A stretch of DNA of 64,000 nucleotides from Croceicoccus bisphenolivorans (GCF_001634625.1 NZ_LRSE01000011.1:1-64000); one strand, 5' to 3'. Shown: positions 39,184 to 50,152, counted from the first letter of the stretch. The notes: generated by a model from the letters alone, not told the origin. Translations and numbers: made by a program.

Positions 39184-41175
39184 ATGATCCAGTCGATTTC
39201 TTTGAAGAAGCTCGTCCCGAGCCCGCGCAACGTTCGCAAGTCGAGCGACGTGCTGGCCGACCTCCAGCTGCGGGCAGACATCGCCGCGCGCGGCCTGCTG
39301 CAAAACCTCGTCGTGCGCAAAGGAAAGCGCGGCAAGTTCGAGGTCGAGGCCGGCGGTCGCCGTCTCGCCGCGCTACAGGCGCTGGCCGAAGAGGGCACCT
39401 TGTCCGAAAGCCATGAAGTTACCTGCCTCGTCATCGAAGGCGAGGAAAGCGAGGTGCGCGAAGCCAGCCTTGCCGAGAACTTCCAGCGTCTCGCGATGAA
39501 TCCGGCTGACGAGGCGCAGGCCTTCGCTTCCATCATCGAGGCAGGGGCTACCACCGAAGACGTGGCGCGCCGCTTCGGCCTCACCGTCCGTTTCGTCGAT
39601 GGACGTCTGCGCCTGGCAAGTCTCGCGCCCTGCGTCTTCGAAGCGCTCGCCGAAGGCACGATCACGCTCGACATGGCCAAGGCCTACGGCGCGATCTCAG
39701 ATGTCGAGCGCCAGGCGCATGTCTATGCCGAACTGCAGGACGCCTGGTACCAGAGCACGCCCGACACGATCCGCCGCATGGTGCTTGATGCCACGGTGCG
39801 CGGTTCGGATCCGCGAGCCGTGCTCGTCGGACGCGATGCCTACCTCGCCGCAGGCGGCCGGATCGAACGCGAACTGTTCGACGATGACGCCAGTGAAAGC
39901 TGGATCGATGTCGCGCTGCTCGAGGATCTCGCGCACAAGGCCATGGAAGAAGCCGCAGGAAAGGCCGCGATCGAATATGGCCTTGCCTGGGTGCGCCCGA
40001 CCCTTGGCACCTATGTCAGCCATGACCTTGTTGAAGGTCTGAGCCGTCTGCCTTGCGAGCCTGCGCCGATGACCGAACAGGAAGCGCGGGAGCTCGGCGA
40101 ACTTGAGGCCGACTACGACCGAGTGGCCGCCGTGCTCGAAGACGAAGACAGCGACGAGGACGAGGTTGCCAAGGCCGAGAAGGAACTGGTGGTGATCGAC
40201 CGCGCTGTGCGCGCGCTAAATGACCGGCCGCCGGTACTCGCCGACGAACTGAAACCGGAGGCCGGCGCCTTCCTCGTCCTCTCGCGCAATGGCGAGCCGA
40301 TGTTGGTCCCACAGTTCTACACCGAGACCGAGGTCATCGCTGACGAAGGTGTGGTCGAGGCCATTGAAGAGCACGGTCCGGCGAAGCCCAAGGGAAGCTC
40401 GTTGTCGCAGCGCCTGCTCGACGAGCTCGCGATGCAACGCCGCGACATCCTGGCCATCCATCTGGCCAACGATCCCGCACTGGCGCTCGACTTCATGGTC
40501 TTCACGCTTGCCGATGCCGATGGACATGACTGGCGCGCCAAGAAAGCGTCCACGCTGGTCGGCTCTGTCGCTTCCGGCCCGGTTGCCGGGTTCGAGGCCA
40601 AGGATGCACCGGCGAGCGCTGCCCTAGCCGAGTTCGCCGGGTCGCTCGATGAAAGCTGGCGCTCGGAAGAAAGCGATGTCGATCGGTTTGCGAGATTCCG
40701 GGCACTGTCAGACGAGGCGCGCTCGGCCTGGCTTGGCCATGTCGTCTCTCGCACGCTGGTTGCCAGCCTTGCATGTGAAGGCGAGCGTTCGGTGCCACTG
40801 CACGAGGCACTCGGCTCGTTGCTCGAAATCGAGACCGCACATTGGTGGCGTCCCACGGCGACCAACTACTTCGACCGGGTGGCCAAGGCCCGTACGCTCG
40901 AGGCGCTCGATGCGGCAGGCGGGCCCGAACTGGTCAGTCGCTATGCTGCCTCGAAGAAGGCCGAACTGGCGAGCGCTGCAGAGCGCATTTTCTCGGGCAA
41001 CTTCATCGGTGAGGCCGAGGTCAAGGAACGGGCGAAGGCCTGGGTTCCTTCGATCATGCGGTTCACCGATGCTGACGTTCCAGCCGACCTAAAGGAAGAT
41101 GCGTCGATTGATGACGAAACCGAGGAGCTGGTCAGCGACGTCACGACTGGCGAGATTGCCGAGCAGGCTGCCTGA
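39184..41175 (+). CDS. ParB/RepB/Spo0J-family protein, no ParA partner
   Basis: 663 residues. The ParB N-terminal fold is clear: LVPSPRNVRKSSDVLADLQ, the GGRRLAAL motif (about residue 57-64), ENFQRLAMNPADEAQAF and the DNA-binding helix region TEDVARRFGLTVRFVDGRL. The long C-terminal part (about 300-663) is acidic and helical. No parA lies next to it, so chromosome-type partition is doubtful; lone ParB-like proteins occur in plasmid leading regions (e.g. YubM of F). GGAGAACACCC precedes the start. Ends at a strong terminator. Confidence 0.85.
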   Translation: MIQSISLKKLVPSPRNVRKSSDVLADLQLRADIAARGLLQNLVVRKGKRGKFEVEAGGRRLAALQALAEEGTLSESHEVTCLVIEGEESEVREASLAENFQRLAMNPADEAQAFASIIEAGATTEDVARRFGLTVRFVDGRLRLASLAPCVFEALAEGTITLDMAKAYGAISDVERQAHVYAELQDAWYQSTPDTIRRMVLDATVRGSDPRAVLVGRDAYLAAGGRIERELFDDDASESWIDVALLEDLAHKAMEEAAGKAAIEYGLAWVRPTLGTYVSHDLVEGLSRLPCEPAPMTEQEARELGELEADYDRVAAVLEDEDSDEDEVAKAEKELVVIDRAVRALNDRPPVLADELKPEAGAFLVLSRNGEPMLVPQFYTETEVIADEGVVEAIEEHGPAKPKGSSLSQRLLDELAMQRRDILAIHLANDPALALDFMVFTLADADGHDWRAKKASTLVGSVASGPVAGFEAKDAPASAALAEFAGSLDESWRSEESDVDRFARFRALSDEARSAWLGHVVSRTLVASLACEGERSVPLHEALGSLLEIETAHWWRPTATNYFDRVAKARTLEALDAAGGPELVSRYAASKKAELASAAERIFSGNFIGEAEVKERAKAWVPSIMRFTDADVPADLKEDASIDDETEELVSDVTTGEIAEQAA

Positions 41176-41205
41176 CCCCTCCTGACAGGTCCAGGTCACT
41201 CGGCG

Positions 41206-41239
41206 GGCGGTCCGTCCCTCTCGGGACGGGCCGCCTTTT
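41206..41239 (+). terminator. Rho-independent terminator after parB
   Basis: 13-bp stem GGCGGTCCGTCCC / GGGACGGGCCGCC with one G-T pair, loop TCTC, followed by TTTT. It marks the end of the left part of the plasmid-type block. Confidence 0.92.
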
Positions 41240-41998
41240 CGTATTCCCCCAGTGCGGCGTTCGTCACGATACTACTGAATGCTGTCATTCTTAGTGCTGA
41301 GGCAGCGTGTCAGCACCCGCCCACAAAGCCGTCGTTGGCGGTCTTAGAATGGTCCCTCAAAATCGGCCCTACATTCAGACGCTGGATCGGCAAGGGCTGC
41401 TTGCCGTCATTCGGCTAAAATACCCGCCGTAGCCGAAGTCAACACGGCGACGTAGAGGTATCGGCGTGGGCATGAAGCGTCGGTGGAATACACACACTCG
41501 CCGCCGCCGGCTGCGCTGCCGCAGGCGATTTCACGGTCGCACTCAACCGATCGGGATTCATGAACCCGCTGCTGATCTCATCATCGCTTGCCGATGACTG
41601 TGCGTTGTTGCTGGAACGCTGGCCGCCGTCGGTCTCTCGCTGGTGGCTCCCGCAATTGCCGTTACCGGCCTGTGTCACTGGGCTCCTGACCGGGTAGCTG
41701 CGTATGGGCAGCATCTGGCCGATCTGGTGGTTCGCTCTGCCTGGCACTACCGCCGGATATTTACCCGTTTGTGGGAATGGGCGGACGACTGAGCTGGCTC
41801 GCGGCCGGTCGGTCTTGTCACGACGCGAGGAGCCGATGGCTCGAAGCTATTCGTCAACGCCGATCCGACCAAGTGCTTCGATATCAAGTGCACGTAGGCT
41901 CAACCATTTCAGGTCCCCACCAGCAATAAAATGCGTATTACCACCTCGGCCAATTTCAGCCTTGTTGAATGGCTCCGCGCGGGATCGCCGAACCGACG
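41240..41998. other. Decayed 760-bp region at the cargo boundary
   Basis: No intact gene. Short in-frame stretches that look like protein fragments occur on the plus strand, e.g. 41598-41792 and directly after its stop ADGSKLFVNADPTKCFDIKC up to 41906. The area looks like debris left between parB and the pirin gene. Confidence 0.5.
41598..41792 (+). pseudogene. Fragment of an unidentified membrane protein
   Basis: 64 codons open after a stop: a hydrophobic helix (VVAGTLAAVGLSLVAPAIAV) and a charged tail ending YRRIFTRLWEWADD. No start codon or ribosome site. It resembles the C-terminus of a conjugation-type membrane protein only in general character; identity unknown. Confidence 0.3.
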
Positions 41999-42862
41999 TT
42001 ATGTCCAGGCGATTGGCTCGAGCACGCCCATTCCGCCATGTTGATAGCGTGCAATCGCCGCGCGGATGCCGGCTTCATCGTTCATGATGAAGGGGCCGTG
42101 CTGGACCACGGGCTCGCGCAGCGCGCGCCCGGCAAGGATCACAAGCCGCGCGCCGACTTGCGACACAAGACGCACGGAATCGTCCGCATCGTGCGCAACC
42201 GCCGCCACAGCGTCGCCTGACGCCAGCGAGGCCGCTCCGCCATCCGTGTGCACCTGCGCCGAGCCGCTTTCGGCATAGACCAGCATATCCCAGCCAACCG
42301 CGAGCGGCAGTGTAACCTCGTCACCGGCGGTGAGGTTCAGGTCAAAGAGATTGACCGGTTCGGTCGGCTCGAGTGGCGAGACAATGCCTGCATGGTTACC
42401 GACCATGATGCGCAGGCGGCTTCCCCGTTCGCTCGTCCAGAGCGGCACCTCGTCCGCGGCAAGGCGCATCACACGCGGCGCGCTGTCCTTGTTGGCGGCG
42501 CTCAGATTGATGAAGATTTGCAGGCCATGCACCTGCTTTCCAGTCTGGGCAGGCAGTTCGTCGTGCATGACGCCGGATCCGGCCTGCGTCCAGAGAATAC
42601 CCCCCGGCTCGACCACGAAATCATGACCGAGAGAATCACGGTTGCGCAGGCCGCCGGCGCTGTCCTCGAAGAGATAGGAAATGGACGAGAAGCCGGCATG
42701 CGGATGGGGCGCGAAGGTCACCGCGTCCATGCGGTAACGGTCGAACCCCATGACTGGATCGGCCGCATCCCCGAACCGTCCCGGCTCCACGCGGCGGGCG
42801 GAAAAGGCGCCGCCAAGATCGGCGCGTTCGGCGGATATGACGGGGGTCAAACGGGTCGTCAT
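41999..42862 (-). CDS. Pirin-family protein
   Basis: 287-residue bicupin. The metal-binding N-terminal cupin has PHPHAGFSSISYLFED and a further His in MHDELPAQTGKQVHGLQIF; the C-terminal pirin domain follows (VNLFDLNLTAGDEVTLPL). Bacterial pirins often act as quercetin 2,3-dioxygenase-like enzymes or redox-linked regulators; the reaction here is unknown. It is the last gene of a reverse-strand set with two NAD(P)-binding oxidoreductases and an NmrA-type protein. Confidence 0.88.
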   Translation of the reverse strand: MTTRLTPVISAERADLGGAFSARRVEPGRFGDAADPVMGFDRYRMDAVTFAPHPHAGFSSISYLFEDSAGGLRNRDSLGHDFVVEPGGILWTQAGSGVMHDELPAQTGKQVHGLQIFINLSAANKDSAPRVMRLAADEVPLWTSERGSRLRIMVGNHAGIVSPLEPTEPVNLFDLNLTAGDEVTLPLAVGWDMLVYAESGSAQVHTDGGAASLASGDAVAAVAHDADDSVRLVSQVGARLVILAGRALREPVVQHGPFIMNDEAGIRAAIARYQHGGMGVLEPIAWT

Positions 42863-42927
42863 CTATGAATGTCCATCTTCTTGTTGCGGCAAGCCGGTCA
42901 GCCCGACTTCCTCGCCGCTGCCTCCGA

Positions 42928-43833
42928 TCAGGCGAGCGAAACGACGAGCTTGCCGGTGACGTGCCCTTCCTCGCTGAGCGCATAGGCGTCTCCGACCTGC
43001 GCAAACGGAAAGACTTTTGCGAGATGCAGGCGAAAGGCGCCTTCGGAATAGAGCTGGGCCGCTTCGGCCAGCGCCCGTTCCGGACGGTCCTGGGGTCGGG
43101 TCGAGAATTGCGCGCCGTGCTCCGGCGCGGAAAAGTCGACAATGGAAAGAACGCGTGAAGGTTCGCCGACGATATCGATCAGTTCGGGGATGATGCCCGA
43201 ACCGGCGAGATCGAGCGCGGCGTCCACGCCGTCGGGTGCGAGGCGCTTCACCCGGTCGGCGAGACCAGGCCCGTAGGTTGTCGGGATCGCCCCCAGTCCG
43301 CGCAGATAGTCGTGCTTCGCTTCGCTGGCCGTTCCGATCACGGTGATGCCCCGCGCACGCGCAAGCTGGATCACGGCTGAGCCGACCCCGCCCGCGGCGC
43401 CGTTCACCAGAAGCGTCTGCCCGGCCTCCACACCGACCTGGTCGATGGCGCGCGTCCCGGTTTCGGCCACCACGGCGAGCCCCCCGGCAACTTCGAAGGG
43501 CATGTCGTCCGGCTTGGCGGCCCAGCTGGAAAGCACGGCATATTCCGCCATTGCATCGGCGGCGAGCCCGAAAACTGCGTCGCCCAACGCAATGCCCGTT
43601 ATGCCCTCGCCAAGCTCGTCCACGATTCCGGCCGCCTCGAACCCCACCCCGGCGGGGAGCTCGATTTTCATGAAATCGCGAAAAAGGCCGGTGAACCGCT
43701 TCCAGTCGGCAGGGTTGATCCCGGCAGCGCGAACCGCGATCCGCACTTCACCGGGCCCGGCATGCGGTGCATCGACCTCGACCATTTTCAGAACGTCGGG
43801 GCCTCCGAACTCGGTATATTGGATTGCTTTCAT
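42928..43833 (-). CDS. NADP-dependent quinone-oxidoreductase-like enzyme (MDR family)
   Basis: 301-residue medium-chain reductase. The N-terminal GroES-like fold (MKAIQYTEFGGPDVLKMVEV, VRAAGINPADWKR) carries no zinc-cysteine cluster; the nucleotide-binding motif is VNGAAGGVGSAVIQLAR. This matches zeta-crystallin-like quinone/enone reductases that use NADPH. Located between the pirin and SDR genes; the set probably handles reactive quinones or enones. Confidence 0.88.
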   Translation of the reverse strand: MKAIQYTEFGGPDVLKMVEVDAPHAGPGEVRIAVRAAGINPADWKRFTGLFRDFMKIELPAGVGFEAAGIVDELGEGITGIALGDAVFGLAADAMAEYAVLSSWAAKPDDMPFEVAGGLAVVAETGTRAIDQVGVEAGQTLLVNGAAGGVGSAVIQLARARGITVIGTASEAKHDYLRGLGAIPTTYGPGLADRVKRLAPDGVDAALDLAGSGIIPELIDIVGEPSRVLSIVDFSAPEHGAQFSTRPQDRPERALAEAAQLYSEGAFRLHLAKVFPFAQVGDAYALSEEGHVTGKLVVSLA

Positions 43834-43911
43834 GGCGATCTCCTTGCGGCCGTGATCCGGTGGCGGCCGAGGCGCGACGAGATCGCGCGCGCTACCGACC
43901 CGCCATCGGCT

Positions 43912-44679
43912 TCATCTCGGATAGACATTCAACTTCTGCAGGGTCTCGAGCATCTGCTTCTTGTCGTAAGAGACATAGTCCGTGCCGGTCGCCGCGGGAT
44001 CGGCGGCGATGGCGGCCGAGACCAGCCCGACCTCCACGTTCGACACCCATTCGGGATCGATGTGCTTGCGCGCTCGGGTTACGACCGGCCCCAGGATCTG
44101 TGACGCGACCCGGTGCCGGTCGCCGGCCTCTTGTGAAAGCGCGCGCCGCATCATCAGCAGCGCGGCCTGCTGCATGCTGATGATCGACGCCTTGGGCACC
44201 GCCTGCGTGGCGCTGCCGCCAAGGATCAGCTGATAGCTGCCGCTTTGCGGCAGGCGCGGACTCCAGGCTCGGGCACTCGCGAAATGAGCAGTGGAGGCAT
44301 CGATGAAATAGCGTTGCCATTCCTCGCTCGAAATCTCCCACAGCAGCTTGCCCTGCCACCATCCGCCAAGCGCAGCGACCACATCGGTGACCGGACCATG
44401 CTCGTCCACAATCTGCTGTGCGAGCCTGTCCACCTCGTCGAAGCTCGCATAGCTCCCGGTCACGAAATGCAGGTTGGCCGGTTCGCCCAGGTCGGAGATA
44501 GCCTCGCAGAAGCGCTCAACCTTGCCCTCGGTCCGCGAAGGCACGATCACCTGCGCGCCGGTCTTCAGCCACGACCGCAAAAGGCCTTCGCCCACATCCC
44601 CCGTTCCTCCCGCGATAACGACGCGGCGGTCGGCAAGGTTGGGATAGCCGGCCTTCTCGAGGTCAATGATGCTGCTCAT
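43912..44679 (-). CDS. Short-chain dehydrogenase/reductase-like protein
   Basis: 255 residues. The Rossmann motif is VVIAGGTGDVGEGLLRSWL (about 20-38) and VVAALGGWWQGKLL replaces the usual NNAG region. The classical SDR YxxxK catalytic pair is not evident: where it should be, the sequence reads ASIISMQQAALLMM. It is therefore an atypical SDR and may have lost the usual activity. GGGAGG precedes ATG 44679; the nmrA-like stop lies one base upstream, giving tight coupling. Confidence 0.8.
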   Translation of the reverse strand: MSSIIDLEKAGYPNLADRRVVIAGGTGDVGEGLLRSWLKTGAQVIVPSRTEGKVERFCEAISDLGEPANLHFVTGSYASFDEVDRLAQQIVDEHGPVTDVVAALGGWWQGKLLWEISSEEWQRYFIDASTAHFASARAWSPRLPQSGSYQLILGGSATQAVPKASIISMQQAALLMMRRALSQEAGDRHRVASQILGPVVTRARKHIDPEWVSNVEVGLVSAAIAADPAATGTDYVSYDKKQMLETLQKLNVYPR

Positions 44680-44680
44680 G

Positions 44681-45601
44681 TCACAATCCCTCCCGCCGGA
44701 CATATTCCGCGACGCCGACGGGCGCGATTTGCGGATACCGGCTGTTAGCGACCGAACGAAGCCTGGCTTTTCCGGAGAGCATCGCGCGCCAGTACATGAG
44801 TGACAGCCAGGCGAAAATGTTGTCGGGCTCTGCGTGCCGGCGTCGCTCGATCTCCTCGTCGAGATCGGCCAGCGTTCCCATTCGCTCGACTTTCACGGAT
44901 ATGCCCGATCCCTCCTCATAGGCTTTCACGAGCCCATGAAAGTCGAGGGTCTCGCCGGCGACCTCAAACACGCTCGGCAAGGTTGCCTCGTCGACGGCTG
45001 CTTCGGCCGTGAACAGGGCCGTGTCGGCATAGGTCGTGAAATCCATCGCCTCATTGCCGTCACCCCAGAGAAATGCGCGACCTTCCTCGATATCGAACGC
45101 GCCGAGAAAGCCGAACAGGACCTTGCGATCGAGGAAAGCGCCGATCTGGATCTGTACGAGTTCCACATCGCCTTTCGCCTCCTCGGCCGCGCGCGCAAAG
45201 GCGCGGCGATCGTCCGAATTGATGTTGTCGCCATGGTCCAGGCCGAAGATATTGTAGGAGAAATTGGACGCAATGAAGCGCCGCACGCCGGCCCTGCGGG
45301 CCGCCTCGAGCAGACGAAGCTGGGCATGGATGATGACGTCGGGACCGCCCTGTATCGCCGAGATCACGCAGAAGGCGCCGCTCACGGCCTCTTCCAGTAG
45401 CGCGTCATTGTCCCGGTCCTCCAGGTCGACTTCCACGATCTCCGCGCCCCGTGCGCGCAGAGACGCGGCCTTTGCGACGCTTTGGGGACGCACAAGGACG
45501 CGCAATCGGACTTCCGGGTTGTCCATAAGCGCGTCGGCGATCAGCGAACCCAAATCTCCGGTTGCGCCTGCCAGCACGATGAGCTTGCCTGTTTCGGTCA
45601 T
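44681..45601 (-). CDS. NmrA-family NAD(P)-binding protein
   Basis: 306 residues with LIVLAGATGDLGSLIADALM at the N-terminus (nucleotide binding), FIASNFSYNIFG and a C-terminal substrate domain, matching NmrA/isoflavone-reductase-like atypical SDRs. Such proteins are NADPH sensors or reductases of aromatic compounds. Its start overlaps the stop of a short upstream ORF (ATGA). Faces the HxlR regulator across a 228-base divergent gap. Confidence 0.83.
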   Translation of the reverse strand: MTETGKLIVLAGATGDLGSLIADALMDNPEVRLRVLVRPQSVAKAASLRARGAEIVEVDLEDRDNDALLEEAVSGAFCVISAIQGGPDVIIHAQLRLLEAARRAGVRRFIASNFSYNIFGLDHGDNINSDDRRAFARAAEEAKGDVELVQIQIGAFLDRKVLFGFLGAFDIEEGRAFLWGDGNEAMDFTTYADTALFTAEAAVDEATLPSVFEVAGETLDFHGLVKAYEEGSGISVKVERMGTLADLDEEIERRRHAEPDNIFAWLSLMYWRAMLSGKARLRSVANSRYPQIAPVGVAEYVRREGL

Positions 45602-45750
45602 ATTATCCTCGTCTTGATAAGTGTGGGCTGCAGGTGATCCATTCCGCGGGCGTGATGGCGGCCGATCAAGTCGGCAGCCGTAGCTTTAGCACGTGGGTGG
45701 AACGGTGGTGTCGGCATGCCTGCGGCCAGCGGTCGTTCCAATTCAGCCAT
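45598..45750 (-). CDS. Possible 50-residue leader ORF coupled to the NmrA gene
   Basis: MAELERPLAAGMPTPPFHPR through LIKTRII, with AAGGA six bases before the ATG at 45750 and a stop overlapping the downstream ATG. No family recognised. It could be a coupled regulatory peptide, a real small protein, or a remnant of a longer gene. Confidence 0.4.
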   Translation of the reverse strand: MAELERPLAAGMPTPPFHPRAKATAADLIGRHHARGMDHLQPTLIKTRII

Positions 45751-45829
45751 TGGTTCCTTCTCGTAACCCGGTACATATGAGGCTCTCGCCAGACGCCGCA
45801 AGACGGCACAGCAATGATACCGAGGTCAC

Positions 45830-46201
45830 ATGGAACGAACCGATCCCATCATCCACAATACGGCCGATTGCCTGCGGGTCTCGCGCGTGCTCTCGAGCAT
45901 CGCCGGGAAGTGGAGTGTGCTCGTTATCATGCTTCTGCGCGAACAGTCGATGCGTTTCGGGGAGTTGAAGCGCGGCGTCGAGGGTATCTCGCAGCGAATG
46001 CTGACTCTGACACTGCGCAATCTCGAGCGCGACGGGCTCGTCACCCGAACGGTCACGCCATCGGTTCCACGCAGGGTAGACTATGAACTGACCGAGTTGG
46101 GTCATTCGCTCGCAGAACCGATCGAGGCTGTCGGCCTATGGGCGTTCTGCCACCTGACCCAAATCGAGAATGCACAGACCCTCTATGATGCAAGGGCATA
46201 G
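45830..46201 (+). CDS. HxlR-family transcriptional regulator
   Basis: 123-residue winged helix protein: IAGKWSVLVIMLLREQSMRFGELKR and ISQRMLTLTLRNLERDGLVTR are the HxlR signature. Members include quinone/electrophile sensors (YodB, HypR) that react through a cysteine; this one has a Cys at position 14 (NTADCLRV), the conserved redox position. It is divergent from the nmrA-SDR-reductase-pirin set, which it probably controls. GAGG precedes the ATG. Confidence 0.88.
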   Translation: MERTDPIIHNTADCLRVSRVLSSIAGKWSVLVIMLLREQSMRFGELKRGVEGISQRMLTLTLRNLERDGLVTRTVTPSVPRRVDYELTELGHSLAEPIEAVGLWAFCHLTQIENAQTLYDARA

Positions 46202-46337
46202 GTCGGCAAAGGCGCGACTGTCGCCGGTTGAAGTCGACGGCATTTGTTCCAAGGAGGATCGTTGGCATGCCGGCCAGCTTAACGGGTGCCCGATTGCCAG
46301 ATGTGGAATGGCTGCATTCATTGAACCTACCCAGGCT

Positions 46338-47818
46338 TCAGGATGTGGATACACGGGGCATTTGTGCCAGCAGTTGGCGGGAGAACGCGGTCAGCATCGT
46401 TCGCACCTCGGGGTGATCCTCCGGCGACCAGCGCTCGACGATCTCTTGCAGCCGGGCGCGGTACTTCGCGGCCATGTGTTCGAAGGTCGCGCGCCCCTCC
46501 TCGGTAAGATTCAAGCTCCCGTCCGTCTCGCGCGATGTCATGTTCCGGGACGCAAGGTTCTCAATCAGGCGTGCCACCTCTTCTTCGGAAGCGTCGGCGT
46601 CGGCTGTCAGTTCTGTAGCCGGCATCGAACCGTCACGACGGGCGAGATGCAGGAACATCCACATTTCGTCGGGACGCAAATCTAGCTTCAGACTGGCAGC
46701 AATGCGTTCGATCGCTTCCCAGCGATGTTCATGGCGGGTCACGCGGGCGATGATGACCTCCAGTTCTTCCAGCGACGTGGCCTGGTGGGGCATGGCGAAA
46801 CTCTCGCCGATATTTTCAGCCCGGGTGGATTCGCGCAGCTCGATCTCCTGCAGCAGCCAGGTCAAGGCGAAGGCGACCAGCCCGACGGCGGTCGCCGCAA
46901 CGAAAACCGGATGCAGAGCTGCGACGAAGGATTCGAGATAGACGGATCTCATGCCGGGCGGCAGCGCGGCAATGCTGGCAGCATCGGTCGCGGTCGGCAA
47001 GGGCTCCCCAGCGGGAAGATGCCCGGCCAGTTCGCTCGCCAGGCCGGCCGCGAAAATGGCGCCGAAGATCGATACGCCGATCGAGCCGCCGATCGAGCGG
47101 AACAGCGTCGCGCCCGAGGTGGCTGTTCCAAGATCGCGATAGTCGACCGCATTCTGCACCGCGAGCACGAGGACCTGCATCACCATGCCGAGGCCAAGCC
47201 CGAGAACGAGTGTGAACGCCGAGGCGATCCACGTATCGGTATGGACGTCCAGCATGGATAGCAGCCAGAGACCCAAAGTCATGATCGCGGTGCCGAGGAT
47301 CGGAAAAATGCGATAGCGGCCGGTCCGGCTGATGATCTGTCCGCTGGCGATGGAGGTGATAAGCACACCGCCCATCATCGGCGTCAGCGCCATACCGGCC
47401 TCCGATGGGCTGATGCCTTTCACGACCTGGAGATAGACCGGCATGTAGGTGATCGCCCCGAACATCGCCACGCCGACTATGAAACTGACCGATGCGGAGA
47501 CGACGAAGATACGATTGCGAAAGAGCAAAGGGGGCAGGATAGGCTCCTTGGCGCGCCCCTCCGCCACGACAAACCGCGATCAGCGCGGCGAGTGCGAGCC
47601 CACCCATGGCAATGCTCGCCGGCGATGACCAGGCGAGCGTATGTCCGCCAAGGCTCGCCAGCAGCACCAGGGAGGTCAGCAGGACTGCGAGCAGGACGGC
47701 GCCGGCATAGTCGATCTCGGGCGAACGGCGCTCGGCCGGAGCGGTGAAGACCAGGGCGATTACCGCAAGGGCGATCAGGCCGAGCGGAAGATTGATGTAG
47801 AAAATCCAGCGCCAGTTA
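46338..47818 (-). pseudogene. DHA2 drug-efflux transporter with MarR-like tail, 3' part
   Basis: The C-terminal two thirds of an EmrB/QacA-type major facilitator. It begins NWRWIFYINLPLGL right at the IS edge, but the frame changes at about 47570-47580: the first frame ends ...LALAALIAV and the rest continues FVVAEGRAKEPILPPLLFRN in another frame. After the last membrane helix (FVAATAVGLVAFALTWLLQE, about 265 residues before the end of the frame is reached) a winged-helix MarR-like domain of about 140 residues follows (LRPDEMWMFLHLARRDGSMP, LASRNMTSRETDGSLNLTEE). IS insertion plus frameshift make the gene non-functional. Confidence 0.85.
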
Positions 47819-49501
<1,683 letters not shown>

Positions 49502-50107
49502 CTAGCGCCCCGGCCAAAGCGCAAGCGCAATTTGCGAAATGCTTTCCAGATCTTCACGGCTTGCACCGGCGCTGGCCTGGACAGCCAGACCGTGGAGCAA
49601 AGCGAACAGATACCTCGTTATAGCTTCCGCCTCGACTTCTGCAGCAAATTCGCCATTGTCGATTGCTCGCTGAAACTTGTCGGCGACCGCCGAGTAAGCA
49701 GATCGCGCAAAAACGCAGCCTTTCTCAGCTCTTGGCGGCTGCTCGCCTTTAAATCCCACCACGGTGTTGACGTAAAGACAACCACGGCACTCGCCTGTTG
49801 TATTGTCAATTGTCCCTTCAATCAGCCGTTGCGCCACATCCCGCGCCGTGGACGCGTCAAGCGCCCGCCTGACATAGGCTAGTTTCTCTTTTTCATAGAG
49901 GTCAAAAGCCCGCTCGAAGAGCTCTTCTTTGTTACCAAATGCAGCATATAGGCTGGGCTTGGTGATGCCCATTGCTTCGATCAACTCCGTCAGCGAAGCC
50001 GCTTCGTATCCCCTCAACCAAAAGACACGGAGCGCTGACCCGAGCGCTTGGTCCAAATCGAACTCGCGAGGCCGTCCCCTTCGTTCAGCGGAGCAAGGAG
50101 TATTCAT
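49502..50107 (-). CDS. TetR/AcrR-family transcriptional regulator
   Basis: 201 residues with a classical TetR helix-turn-helix (about 12-58: RPREFDLDQALGSALRVFWL, TELIEAMGITKPSLYAAFGN KEELF) and a C-terminal ligand domain containing GCLYVNTVVGF. The Cys residues around ECRGC and KGCVF resemble redox- or electrophile-responsive TetR members. It sits between the broken MFS exporter gene and the RND operon, all on one strand; it may have regulated the MFS exporter, the RND operon or itself. Confidence 0.88.
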   Translation of the reverse strand: MNTPCSAERRGRPREFDLDQALGSALRVFWLRGYEAASLTELIEAMGITKPSLYAAFGNKEELFERAFDLYEKEKLAYVRRALDASTARDVAQRLIEGTIDNTTGECRGCLYVNTVVGFKGEQPPRAEKGCVFARSAYSAVADKFQRAIDNGEFAAEVEAEAITRYLFALLHGLAVQASAGASREDLESISQIALALWPGR

Positions 50108-50112
50108 ACTGC

Positions 50113-50152
50113 TAGGGCATATCGCAAAAGAAGCGCGGGCACGGATGCCCTA
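50113..50152. promoter_or_regulatory. Inverted repeat before the TetR gene
   Basis: TAGGGCAT (50113-50120) and ATGCCCTA (50145-50152), exact complements 24 bases apart, starting six bases before the tetR-type start codon. Likely operator or leader stem. Confidence 0.45.
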
